The position numbers and the translations under genes are program-made. Positions 42,270 to 50,826 of a stretch of DNA of 64,000 nt are shown one piece after another. The DNA comes from CAXTEJ01 sp964243295 (GTDB taxonomy: Bacteria; Actinomycetota; Actinomycetes; Actinomycetales; Angustibacteraceae). Location: positions 1 to 64,000 of the forward strand of contig CAXTEJ010000010.1 in assembly GCA_964243295.1 (NCBI GenBank). The letters are read 5' to 3'. The stretch's first letter is position 1. Every line of letters begins with the position of its first letter. The notes below the pieces were generated by a model. It ran no database searches, had not been told where the DNA came from, and saw only the letters and a program-made list of their open reading frames with translations.

Positions 42270-43286
42270 GTGGCTGTGCTGCTTGACACCTCGCCGCTTC
42301 CCGGTGCTGATCGCCAAGAAGCCCTGCGCGCGGCGCTGTCAGCTGCCAGTGCCCCCACCAGCGTTGAGCTGGCGAACGACCCGGCCGACCGCGCGCCAGC
42401 CCTCATCAACGTCTGGCAGCTCGGCGAGGGCACGCGCCTGATCAGCGCCCGCCTGCCGGCCCTGCGGCTGCACCGCACCCCAGGACACATCAAGCGCACC
42501 GCAGATGAACGAATCTCGCTGTCTGTCCTGAGCGCCGGTCGGTCACGGCTCAGCCATCTGGGTCAGACCCGGGACAGTCAGCCGAATCAGCTGTGCCTGG
42601 TCGACCTGACCTCGACGTACTACTACGAGCGAGCCAGGTCACCGCTTTCTCAGCACACGGTGTACGTCGACAACAGCTGCCTGGTAGTCCCGGTCGACCT
42701 CGTACGTCGGGCAGCGCCCAGACTACCCAGCAGCCCCCTGTACGAACTCACCAGAGACCACCTGCGAAACCTGGCCGACGCCGCCGCCCGCAGCGAGGAC
42801 ACCCCCGTTGCCGAGCTGCTCGGCTCAGCGACGAGGACCCTGGTCCGGGCGCTCCTGGTGACGGCAGCAGCGGACGACACCCAGGCAGCGCAGGCTCTGC
42901 ACGAGCTCTTGCCGGACCGGATCCGCTTCTACATCCGCGAGCACCTCACAGAGGCCGATCTCACCCCGGCGCGGGTCGCCCGGGCGCACCACATCTCGGA
43001 GCGGTACCTGTTCAAGCTGTGGAGCAGCCAGGACGTGAGTCTCGCGGAGACGATCATGAACCTGCGGCTCGAAGGCGCCCGCAAGGACCTCAAGGAGCCG
43101 CAGCTGTCGACCCGCACAGTCGCCGAGACCGCCCGGCGATGGGGCTTCTCGGACTCGACACACTTCGCGCGACGCTTCCGGCAGGCCTACGGGCAGTCGC
43201 CTGGGCGGTCCCGGTCGAGCACTGAAACCGACCCATCTCGTCAGAGGTCCTTCGGGCCGGTAGTCGCTCGATCAGCGGCCCCCTGA
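42270..43286 (+). CDS. AraC-family transcriptional regulator
   Basis: A 338-residue activator-type protein. The N-terminal two thirds is an AraC-binding-like ligand domain (LRLHRTPGHIKRTADERISL). Residues about 215-315 are the double HTH: FYIREHLTEADLTPARVARA, HHISERYLFKLWSSQDVSL and VAETARRWGFSDSTHFARRF, ending RQAYGQSPG. The GTG at 42270 is used. It follows the hydrolase pseudogene and precedes three intact hydrolases, so it may control them; inducer unknown. Confidence 0.88.
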   Translation: MAVLLDTSPLPGADRQEALRAALSAASAPTSVELANDPADRAPALINVWQLGEGTRLISARLPALRLHRTPGHIKRTADERISLSVLSAGRSRLSHLGQTRDSQPNQLCLVDLTSTYYYERARSPLSQHTVYVDNSCLVVPVDLVRRAAPRLPSSPLYELTRDHLRNLADAAARSEDTPVAELLGSATRTLVRALLVTAAADDTQAAQALHELLPDRIRFYIREHLTEADLTPARVARAHHISERYLFKLWSSQDVSLAETIMNLRLEGARKDLKEPQLSTRTVAETARRWGFSDSTHFARRFRQAYGQSPGRSRSSTETDPSRQRSFGPVVARSAAP

Positions 43287-43352
43287 GTATCCGAGCAAAC
43301 AGGCGGCTCCCGGCAGTGCTGGTTGAGGCTCAGCAGAGCCCACGAGCAGCTA

Positions 43353-43382
43353 GGCGCGCTGCGCCGGACGCTCCGGCGCGCC
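43353..43382 (+). terminator. hairpin after the AraC gene
   Basis: GGCGCGC pairs with GCGCGCC, with an inner CCGGA-CGC-TCCGG stem. It lies 67 nt after the AraC stop; no other gene starts before 43580. Confidence 0.5.
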
Positions 43383-43579
43383 TGGACGGCGGACCGACCG
43401 ACGCAGCACCGGTTTGGGACGCCGGGTGCGCCTCCAGCACCACGTGTGTGCACGTCCAGCACTGTCGGGCAGGTCGAGGGCTTCCTACCGTCTAGCCCTG
43501 AGACGAGCTCACGGCCCTGGTGAGGACGTGAGGCGACGACGTGAGCGACCACACGACCCGAGCGACCAAGGAGGCGATG

Positions 43580-44425
43580 ATGGGCAGTGTCACCACTGAT
43601 GACGGCACGAGCATCTACTACAAGGACTGGGGCTCCGGCCCAGCGGTGGTGTTCTGCCACGGCTGGCCGCTGAACAGCGACAGCTGGGAAGCGCAGATGC
43701 TGTTTCTCGGCTCCCACGGGTACCGCGCGGTCGCGCACGACCGGCGGGGACACGGCCGGTCCAGTCAGACGTGGGACGGCAACGACATGAACACCTACGC
43801 CGACGACCTCGCCGCGGTCATCGACAACCTGGACCTGCGGGACGTGACGCTGGTCGGCTTCTCGACCGGTGGCGGCGAGGTCGCGCGGTACATCGGCCGG
43901 TACGGCACGGCACGGGTCGCCGCTGCGGTCCTGGTGTCAGCTGTGCCGCCGTTCATGCTCAGGACTGACGACAACCCCGGCGGTGTCCCCCTCGCGGTGT
44001 TCGACGGCCTGCGGACCCAGTCATTGGCTGACCGGTCGCAGCTGTACAAGGACCTCGCCGACACAAGCTTCTTCGGCGCGAACCGGCCCGCCGCTACCGT
44101 CTCGCAGGGCATGCGCGACGCATTCTGGCGCCAAGGCTTGCAAGCCGGCCACCGCAACGCTTACGAGAGCATCGCCGCCTTCTCCGCCACCGACTTCCGC
44201 AAGGACCTCACCCAGTTCGACGTGCCGACCCTCGTCATCCACGGCGACGACGACCAGGTGGTCCCGTTCGACGTAGGCGGCAGGGCCTCGGCCGAGGCCA
44301 TCGACGGCGCCGAGCTGACGGTCTACCCAGGCGCCCCGCACGGCATCACCGACACCCACAAGGACCGACTCAACGCGGACTTGCTCGCCTTCTTGCAGCG
44401 ACGCACGGGGAGCAACCATGTCTGA
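43580..44425 (+). CDS. non-heme haloperoxidase-type alpha/beta hydrolase
   Basis: A 281-residue member of the cofactor-free chloroperoxidase group. It begins MGSVTTDDGTSIYYKDWGSG, then VVFCHGWPLNSDSWEAQMLF, AHDRRGHGRSSQTWDGNDMN, nucleophile elbow TLVGFSTGGGEVARYIGRYG, acid HGDDDQVVPFD and His in YPGAPHGITDTHKD, all hallmarks of CPO-F/CPO-L. In vivo these probably act as esterases or perhydrolases. The second of two adjacent ATGs is used because AAGGAGG then has normal spacing and the N-terminus is the family's. It overlaps the next hydrolase gene by 8 nt. Confidence 0.91.
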   Translation: MGSVTTDDGTSIYYKDWGSGPAVVFCHGWPLNSDSWEAQMLFLGSHGYRAVAHDRRGHGRSSQTWDGNDMNTYADDLAAVIDNLDLRDVTLVGFSTGGGEVARYIGRYGTARVAAAVLVSAVPPFMLRTDDNPGGVPLAVFDGLRTQSLADRSQLYKDLADTSFFGANRPAATVSQGMRDAFWRQGLQAGHRNAYESIAAFSATDFRKDLTQFDVPTLVIHGDDDQVVPFDVGGRASAEAIDGAELTVYPGAPHGITDTHKDRLNADLLAFLQRRTGSNHV

Positions 44426-45272
44426 CGGCGGCTTCCTCACCGCGCCCAACTCGTTCATCGACGCCGTCAACGGCGTCCGGTACTGCTACCGCACGGTAGG
44501 CACGTCGACCGGCGGCCAACCACCGTTGCTGCTCCTGCAGCACTTCCGCGGGAGCCTCGACAGCTGGGACCCGCTCCTGGTCGACCAGCTCGCCGCCGAG
44601 CGGGAAGTGATCATGGTCGACAACACCGGCGTCGGGCTCAGCAGCGGAAGCACCCCCAGCACCGTCGCCGAGATGGCCCGCGACGCGATCGCGTTCTGCG
44701 CAGCCCTGGAGCTGACCCGCCTGGACCTGCTCGGCTTCTCCCTTGGTGGGTTCGTGGCGCAGGACATCGCCTTGACCCGGCCCGACCTGGTCAACCGGCT
44801 CGTGCTGGCCGGCACCGGCCCAAAGGGAGCACCCGGAATGCACGGCTGGCGCAAGGACATCGCCGACCGGGCACGCGCGGACCAACCCGGCGCGGAAAGC
44901 GTGCTTTACATCTTCTTCGCCCACACCCCCACCAGCCAGGCGCTCGGCGGGGAGTTCCTCGGACGGGCCTTCCAGCCACGCGACGACCAGGACGGACCGG
45001 TCACCTTCGCAGCCCGGGACGCGCAGTACGACGCCGTCGTTCGCTGGGGGATCCCCGACCTGTCCAAGCTCGAGCGCCTGACCGGCATCGGTCAGCCGAC
45101 CCTCATCCTTCAAGGCGACAACGACCTGATGATCCCGACCAGGGGAAGTCACACCATGGCCGGACTCATCCCGAACGCGACACTGCACATCTTCCCAGAC
45201 GCGGCACACGCTTCCCTGTTCCAGTACCCGCACGAAGCAGCCGCTGTGATCGACGCCTTCCTCGACGACTAG
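44418..45272 (+). CDS. alpha/beta hydrolase
   Basis: A 284-residue hydrolase: LLLLQHFRGSLDSWDPLLVD (an HFRG variant of the oxyanion loop, as in a subgroup of haloperoxidase-like hydrolases), VIMVDNTGVGLSSGSTPSTV, nucleophile elbow DLLGFSLGGFVAQDIALTRP, acid LILQGDNDLMIPTRGS and His in FPDAAHASLFQYPHEA. Substrate unknown. It overlaps the upstream haloperoxidase gene by 8 nt, so they are one operon, and precedes a third hydrolase by 56 nt. Confidence 0.87.
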   Translation: MSDGGFLTAPNSFIDAVNGVRYCYRTVGTSTGGQPPLLLLQHFRGSLDSWDPLLVDQLAAEREVIMVDNTGVGLSSGSTPSTVAEMARDAIAFCAALELTRLDLLGFSLGGFVAQDIALTRPDLVNRLVLAGTGPKGAPGMHGWRKDIADRARADQPGAESVLYIFFAHTPTSQALGGEFLGRAFQPRDDQDGPVTFAARDAQYDAVVRWGIPDLSKLERLTGIGQPTLILQGDNDLMIPTRGSHTMAGLIPNATLHIFPDAAHASLFQYPHEAAAVIDAFLDD

Positions 45273-45328
45273 CGGCAGCAAGCCCCCTGCCGTACGCCCA
45301 CCTCGTACCTCTCGACCTGGAGATCACC

Positions 45329-46039
45329 ATGCCCGAACAGCCCACCGTCGTCCTCGTTCACGGCGCCTTCGCGGAGTCCGCCAGCTGGAACAACGTCATC
45401 AGCAGTCTGCAGGCCTCGGGACTGCGCACCGTCGCCGCCGCCAACCCGATCCGGAGCCTGTCCGGTGACACCGCGTTCCTCAAGAGCCTGCTCGCGGCGA
45501 TCGAGGGATCTGTCGTGCTCGTCGGACACTCCTACGGGGGCTCGGTCATGTCCAACGCCGCCCTCGGCAACCCGAACGTCAAGGCACTGGTGTTCGTGGC
45601 CGCCTTTGCGCCCGAGGCGGGTGAGAGCATCGGCGAGCTGTCCGGCAAGTTCCCGGGAAGCACCCTGGGACAGACGCTGTGGATGGTCCCGCAGTCGGAC
45701 GGCACCACCGACCTGTACATCCGCCAGGAGGCCTACCAGAAGCAGTTCGCCGGAGACCTGAGCGAGCAGGACGCAGCCCTCGCCGCCGTAGGGCAGCGCC
45801 CGCTGTGCGACGCCGCCCTGAACGAGGGCGCCACTGCACCGGCGTGGAAGGCCCTGCCGTCCTGGTTCATCTGGCCCGAGCTGGACTACAACATCCCGCC
45901 GGCCGTGCACGCGTTCATGGCCGAGCGCGCAGGCGCGCGCGAGGCGGTCGAGGTGCCCGGAGCGTCCCACTCGTTGCCGGTGTCCCACCCAGACAAGGTG
46001 AGCGACATGATCCTTCGGGCCGTCGAGGCAGCGTGCTGA
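45329..46039 (+). CDS. alpha/beta hydrolase (EstC/MenH-like esterase group)
   Basis: A 236-residue compact hydrolase: TVVLVHGAFAESASWNNVIS, TVAAANPIRSLSGDTAFLKS, nucleophile elbow VVLVGHSYGGSVMSNAALGN, LVFVAAFAPEAGESIGEL and the C-terminal VEVPGASHSLPVSHPDKVS with the catalytic His. This is the salicylate-esterase-like/Pnbae family common in soil actinomycetes and rhizobia. Likely acts on small esters; inference. Last intact gene of the hydrolase run. Confidence 0.87.
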   Translation: MPEQPTVVLVHGAFAESASWNNVISSLQASGLRTVAAANPIRSLSGDTAFLKSLLAAIEGSVVLVGHSYGGSVMSNAALGNPNVKALVFVAAFAPEAGESIGELSGKFPGSTLGQTLWMVPQSDGTTDLYIRQEAYQKQFAGDLSEQDAALAAVGQRPLCDAALNEGATAPAWKALPSWFIWPELDYNIPPAVHAFMAERAGAREAVEVPGASHSLPVSHPDKVSDMILRAVEAAC

Positions 46040-46073
46040 TGCGCGCCGTCACCTGCCCTGCTGGATCGGGCCG

Positions 46074-46554
46074 GTGACGGGCACGTCGCCGACGGCCACC
46101 TCATGGACGGCCCGAGCTGCTCAGCTCGGGCTCGTCCTGCCGCCTTCTCCGCTCCCCGTCGCTGCCTACCGCGCGGCCGTCCGGTCCGGCAACACGGTGA
46201 TCACGTCCGGTCAGCTGCCGCTCGTGGACGGCCGACTCGAGGTGACCGGGAAGGTCGGTGCAGCCGTCAGCCAGGAGCAGGCGCGCACCGCCGCGCGGAC
46301 GTGCGCGTTTGAACGCGCTCGCCGCCGTTGATGCTCTCGTCGGGCTGGACAGCGTCATCCGGGTTCTGCGGGTCGGTGGCGTCGTGAACTCCGCACCCGG
46401 GTTCACCGGGCAGGCCCAGGTCGTTGACGGCGCGTCTGTTCTCTTGGCTGACTTGTTCGGTGAGGCGGGTACCCACGCACGCTCGGCGATCGGTGTCGCG
46501 GAGCTGCCCCTCGACGCCTCGGTCGAGATCGAGCTGACACTGATGGTCCGCTAG
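46074..46554 (+). pseudogene. RidA-family protein, frameshifted
   Basis: The first frame (GTG 46074) gives LVLPPSPLPVAAYRAAVRSG, NTVITSGQLPLVDGRLEVTG, KVGAAVSQEQARTAARTCA. An extra T in the run at 46309-46311 shifts the frame, after which the other frame continues LNALAAVDALVGLDSVIRVL, FTGQAQVVDGASVLLADLFG and GVAELPLDASVEIELTLMVR. Together they make a complete YjgF/RidA protein of the 'YER057c/UK114-like' branch, which hydrolyses reactive enamines/imines. Either a decayed gene or a one-base sequence error. Confidence 0.82.
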
Positions 46555-46615
46555 TCGAGCAGTGGCCAGGTGGGCCCCGGGTGACCCAGCGCGCAACCCC
46601 CACGCCCCCATCGCC

Positions 46616-46638
46616 GTGATCACGCCATCCTGGCCTGC
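46616..46638. repeat. degenerate copy of the dispersed intergenic repeat
   Basis: GTGATCACGCCATCCTGGCC, followed by TGC, with four or so changes from the 10041 copy. It marks the right edge of the accessory block. Confidence 0.5.
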
Positions 46639-46773
46639 CCCGCCCACCAGGCGGCCAGGTGCGCCGATCGACAGTCCTCCGCAGGTTCGCCAGCCCCTGT
46701 CCGTCGGCCCGCTCCACCGCCCCGACTCCCGGCCGTCCGGGGTCGGCGGCGCACGGTCTGCGCAGCGCGGGCA

Positions 46774-46802
46774 TTGACTTCGTTCACGACTCGTACTTAA
46801 CT
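46774..46802 (+). promoter_or_regulatory. xylB promoter
   Basis: TTGACT, 17 nt, TTAACT. The -35 box is 5/6. The start would be about 38 nt before the xylB GTG. The palindrome of the importer promoter is not present here. Confidence 0.5.
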
Positions 46803-46846
46803 GGCGCGGCGGCAGCGGAGCCGCCCCGACGACGGTGGGAGCAGCG

Positions 46847-48295
46847 GTGAGCCAGATCCCCGACGAGCAGGCGCGCGGCACGCAGACGGGTTCGCCCGAC
46901 GACCGGCTGGTCCTCGGCATCGACAGCTCGACGCAGTCGTGCAAGGCCGTCCTGGTGCGTGCGTCGGACGGCGTGACGGTCGCCACGGGCCGCGCGACCC
47001 ACCCCGACGGCACCTCGGTCGACCCGCGGGTCTGGCTCAGCGCCCTGGACGAGGCGACGCGAGGACTGCTCGACCGCGCTTCGGCCGTCGCGGTCGGCGG
47101 CCAGCAGCACGGCATGGTCGCGCTCGACGACGCCGACGAGCCGGTGCGCGACGCGCTGCTGTGGAACGACACCCGGTCGTCGTCGGCGGCGGACGAGCTC
47201 GTGGCCGAGATGGGCGGGGCGAAGGCCTGCGCCGACGCCGTCGGCAGCGTCCTGGTCGCCTCGTTCACCGCGACCAAGCTGCGGTGGCTGCGCGACAGCG
47301 AGCCGGACGCCGCCCGCCGCGTCACCCGGGTGCTGTTGCCTCACGACTACCTCACCTGGCACCTGTCCGGGCGCGAGGTCGCGGTGACCGACCGCGGCGA
47401 CGCGTCCGGCACGGGCTACTGGTCACCGGGCGACCAGGCCTGGCGCCCGGACCTCGCCGCCGCCGCGCTCGGCCACGACCTCGAGCTGCCGCGCGTGGCT
47501 GAGCCCGGTGAGGCGGTCGGCCGGGTGCCGTCGTCCGGAGCGCTGCTCGGGGCCGGCACCGGCGACAACATGGCCGCCGCCCTCGGGCTGGGGGCCGGCG
47601 TGGGCGACGTCGTCGTCTCCATCGGCACCTCCGGCGTGGCCTCCATGGTGACCACCGTGCCGTGCGCCGACCCGACCGGCCTGGTGTCCGGCTTCGCCGA
47701 CGCCACCGGCCGCTACCTGCCGCTGGCCTGCACGCTCAACGCCTCCCGCGTGCTCGACATGACCGCACGGCTGCTGGGCGTCGACCTCGACCGGCTCTCC
47801 GAGCTCGCGCTGTCAGGCACACCCGGCGCGAACGGCCTGGTGCTGCTGCCCTACCTGGACGGCGAACGCACCCCCAACCGCCCTGACGCGGCCGGCACCC
47901 TGCACGGGCTGACCTCGCGCACCACGCCGTCCGACATGGCGCGTGCCGCCGTGGAAGGGCTGCTGTGCTCGCTCGCGGACGCCGTCGACCACCTCGTCGA
48001 CGCCACCGGTACGACGGCCAGCCGGGTGCTGCTCGTGGGCGGAGGCGCACGCAGCGAGGCGGTGCGCGTGCTCGCCCCAGCCGTGTTCGGGCTTCCGGTC
48101 GTGGTGCCCGCCGCCGACGAGTACGTCGCCAGAGGCGCTGCGAGACAAGCGGCTTGGGTGCTGTCCGGTGACGCCGCTCCCCCGTCGTGGCCGCTGCCCG
48201 ACGAGCGCACCTACGAGGCCGACGCCACCGACCAGTCCGGTGCCGGCGTCCGCGAGCAGTACGCGCTGCTCAAGGAGCGCACCGCCGCCTGGTGA
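46847..48295 (+). CDS. xylB: xylulokinase
   Basis: Phosphorylates D-xylulose with ATP to D-xylulose 5-phosphate. The 482-residue FGGY kinase has LVLGIDSSTQSCKAVLVRAS, VGGQQHGMVALDD, ALLWNDTRSSSAADEL, RVLLPHDYLTWHLSGREV, TDRGDASGTGYWSPGD, the glycine-rich SIGTSGVASMV and RVLLVGGGARSEAVRVLAPA. Length is normal. GTG 46847 is chosen because GGGAG precedes it; GTG 46835 would lack this. First gene of xylB-xylA-regulator, with 65 nt before xylA. Confidence 0.95.
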   Translation: MSQIPDEQARGTQTGSPDDRLVLGIDSSTQSCKAVLVRASDGVTVATGRATHPDGTSVDPRVWLSALDEATRGLLDRASAVAVGGQQHGMVALDDADEPVRDALLWNDTRSSSAADELVAEMGGAKACADAVGSVLVASFTATKLRWLRDSEPDAARRVTRVLLPHDYLTWHLSGREVAVTDRGDASGTGYWSPGDQAWRPDLAAAALGHDLELPRVAEPGEAVGRVPSSGALLGAGTGDNMAAALGLGAGVGDVVVSIGTSGVASMVTTVPCADPTGLVSGFADATGRYLPLACTLNASRVLDMTARLLGVDLDRLSELALSGTPGANGLVLLPYLDGERTPNRPDAAGTLHGLTSRTTPSDMARAAVEGLLCSLADAVDHLVDATGTTASRVLLVGGGARSEAVRVLAPAVFGLPVVVPAADEYVARGAARQAAWVLSGDAAPPSWPLPDERTYEADATDQSGAGVREQYALLKERTAAW

Positions 48296-48360
48296 CCGGC
48301 ACCACCGACCGATCTGCCCGACGAAGCGACCGCACCACCCATCCCGACGAAAGGCCTGCT

Positions 48361-49524
48361 GTGGACGTCCCCGCACCCACCCGCGACGACAAGTTCTCCT
48401 TCGGTCTGTGGACCATCGGCTTCCAGGGCCGCGACCCCTTCGGCGACCCGGTGCGCGCGCCGATGGACCCGGTGCGCGCGCTGGAGAAGCTGGGCGAGCT
48501 CGGCGCCTACGGCGTCAACTTCCACGACGACGACCTCGTCCCCTTCGGCAGCGACGACGCCACCCGACAGGGCGTCATCGACCGCTTCCGCAAGGGCCTC
48601 GCCGACACCGGCATGGTCGTCACCACCGCGACGACCAACCTGTTCACCCACCCGGTGTTCAAGGACGGCGGCTTCACCAGCAACGACCGCGCGGTGCGCC
48701 GCTACGCGCTCAAGAAGGTCATGCGCAACGTCGACCTCGCCGCCGAGCTCGGCGCCAAGACCTACGTCGCGTGGGGCGGCCGCGAGGGCTCGGAGACCGG
48801 CGGCGGCAAGGACGTCGCGGCGGCCCTCGACCGCTACCGCGAGGGTTTCGACCTGCTGACCCAGTACGTCGTCGACAAGGGTTACGACCTGCGCTTCGCC
48901 ATCGAGCCCAAGCCGAACGAGCCTCGCGGCGACATCCTGCTGCCGACCGTCGGCCATGCCATCGCGTTCATCACGACCCTCGACCGCCCCGACCTCGTGG
49001 GCGTCAACCCTGAGATCGGCCACGAGGAGATGGCGGGCGTCAACGCCGCTCACGGCTACGCCCAGGCGCTGTGGCAGGGCAAGCTGTTCCACATCGACCT
49101 CAACGGCCAGAGCGGGCCGAAGTTCGACCAGGACCTGCGCTTCGGCGCCGGCAACGTGCGCGGCGCCTTCTGGGTCGTCGACACGCTGCTGCAGGGCGGG
49201 TACGACGGGCCGGTGCACTTCGACTACAAGCCCGGCCGCACCGAGGACGACGAGGGCGTGTGGGTCTCGGCCGAGGCCTGCATGCGCAACTACCTGATCC
49301 TGCGCGCCAAGTCGCAGGCGTTCCGCGCCGACGCCGACGTGCAGCAGGCCATGGCCGACGCCCGCGTGGGCGAGCTCGCGGTGCCGACGCTCGGCGAGGG
49401 CGAGGGCTGGAGCGACCTGGTCGAGGCAGCCGACCCCGACATCGAGGCGCTGGGCCGCAAGGGCATGGCGTTCGAGCGGCTCGACCAGCTGGCGCTGGAG
49501 CACCTGTACGGCATCCGGGGCTGA
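48361..49524 (+). CDS. xylA: xylose isomerase
   Basis: Converts D-xylose to D-xylulose, metal dependent, and also glucose to fructose. The 387-residue protein is the normal actinobacterial (class I) length. It shows FSFGLWTIGFQGRDPFGDPV, the catalytic His in GVNFHDDDLVPFG, FTHPVFKDGGFTSNDRAVRR, YVAWGGREGSE, the metal ligands in AIEPKPNEPRGDI and NPEIGHEEMAGVN, and GPVHFDYKPGRTEDDEGVW. GTG 48361 has GAAAGG upstream. It lies between xylB and a ROK regulator on the same strand. Confidence 0.97.
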   Translation: MDVPAPTRDDKFSFGLWTIGFQGRDPFGDPVRAPMDPVRALEKLGELGAYGVNFHDDDLVPFGSDDATRQGVIDRFRKGLADTGMVVTTATTNLFTHPVFKDGGFTSNDRAVRRYALKKVMRNVDLAAELGAKTYVAWGGREGSETGGGKDVAAALDRYREGFDLLTQYVVDKGYDLRFAIEPKPNEPRGDILLPTVGHAIAFITTLDRPDLVGVNPEIGHEEMAGVNAAHGYAQALWQGKLFHIDLNGQSGPKFDQDLRFGAGNVRGAFWVVDTLLQGGYDGPVHFDYKPGRTEDDEGVWVSAEACMRNYLILRAKSQAFRADADVQQAMADARVGELAVPTLGEGEGWSDLVEAADPDIEALGRKGMAFERLDQLALEHLYGIRG

Positions 49525-49529
49525 CGCGC

Positions 49530-50782
49530 GTGGCCGCGGCTGGCACCGACGGGCTGCGGCGGACCAACACGGCGACGGTGCTGCNNNNNNNNNNNNNNNN
49601 NNNNNNNNNNNNNNNNNNNNNNNNNNNNNNNNNNNNNNNNNNNNNNNNNNNNNNNNNNNNNNNNNNNNNNNNNNNNNNNNNNNNCTGCTCGCGCAGCGCA
49701 CCGGACTGGCCAAGGCGACGGTCGGCACGATCGTCGCCGACCTGCAGCGCGCGGGCGCGGTCGCCGAGCTCGACGCCGCGCCGGCGCTGCCCGCCGCGGG
49801 CCGCCCCGGTCGACCCGTCGCGCTGGACGGCGCGCGGGTCGTCGGGCTGGGCCTGGAGGTCAACGTCGGTTACCTCGCGGCCACCGCGCTCGACCTCGCC
49901 GGCCGCACGGTGCTGTCGCACCGCGTGCCCGCCGACGCCGGTGGCGAGCTCGCCGCGCTGCGGGCGCTCGCGCGCCGGTGCCGCGACGAGCTGACCGCCG
50001 AGGGACGTCGGTTGATGGGCGTCGAGGTGGCCGTGCCCGGACTCGTCGCTCGCGAGCGCGGCGTGGTGGTCGCGGCACCCAACCTGCGCTGGGCCGACCT
50101 CGACCTCGCCAGCGACATCGCGCTCGCGGTCGGCGGGCAGTGCCCGGTCGGGGTCGACAACGACGCCAACTGCTCCGCGGTCGCGGAGGCGACGCACGGA
50201 GTCGGCGCCGGCTACGACCAGGTGCTGTTCCTCACCGGCACCGTCGGCCTCGGCGCCGGTCTCGTGGTCGACGGGATGGTGCAGCGCGGCAGCACCGGCT
50301 TCGCCGGAGAGGTCGGCCACCTACCCCTCGGCGGGTCGTCGCTGCGGTGCGCCTGCGGGCGCACCGGCTGCTGGGAGACCACCGTCGGCCTGCCGGCCAT
50401 GCTGCGCACGACCGGCGTGGGCGAGACCGCCGTCGCCGAGCACGACCCGGTCGCCGCGGCGGCGCAGGTCATGCGGCTCGCCGCCGGCGACGCGGCCGTG
50501 GCCGCGGGCGTGCGTGAGGTCGGACGTCGGCTCGGCGCCGGAGTGGTCGCCCTCGCCGGGCTGCTCGACCCGGCGGTCGTCGTGCTGGGCGGCTACTTCG
50601 TGCCGCTCGGCGCGCTGCTCGTGCCGGTGGTCGAGCAGGCGCTGCGGGAGGGGCTGCTCGGCGCCGAGCAGCGCCGCTGCGCGGTCGAGCTCAGCACCCT
50701 GGGGCTCGCAGCCGCCTCCACCGGCGCGGCCACCGGCGCGCTCGCCGGGGTCTTCGACGGCACGACGGCGCTGACGACCTGA
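49530..50782 (+). CDS. xylR: ROK-family xylose repressor, interrupted by an assembly gap
   Basis: GTG 49530 opens GTDGLRRTNTATVL, the usual start of a ROK repressor winged HTH; 100 Ns follow, then LAQRTGLAKATVGTIVADLQ completes the HTH. Comparison with relatives suggests only about 40 bp are really missing, so the apparent frame change over the Ns is not real. The sugar-kinase-like part has VGLGLEVNVGYLAATALDLA, PVGVDNDANCSAVAEATHG, FLTGTVGLGAGLVVDGMVQ and the zinc motif CACGRTGCWE. It lies 5 nt after xylA. Likely represses xylBA in the absence of xylose; inferred from position. Confidence 0.88.
49585..49684. other. assembly gap (100 Ns)
   Basis: Exactly 100 Ns, the standard placeholder for an unknown gap length. 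It removes part of the repressor HTH. Confidence 1.
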
Positions 50783-50826
50783 CCCGCTGCGGGCACACGC
50801 ACGTCGAGCGCCCGTCACGCCCGCGC

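Noticed and set aside
49530..49994. Frameshift in the ROK repressor
   Set aside because: The frame change is only across the 100-N placeholder, whose length is arbitrary.
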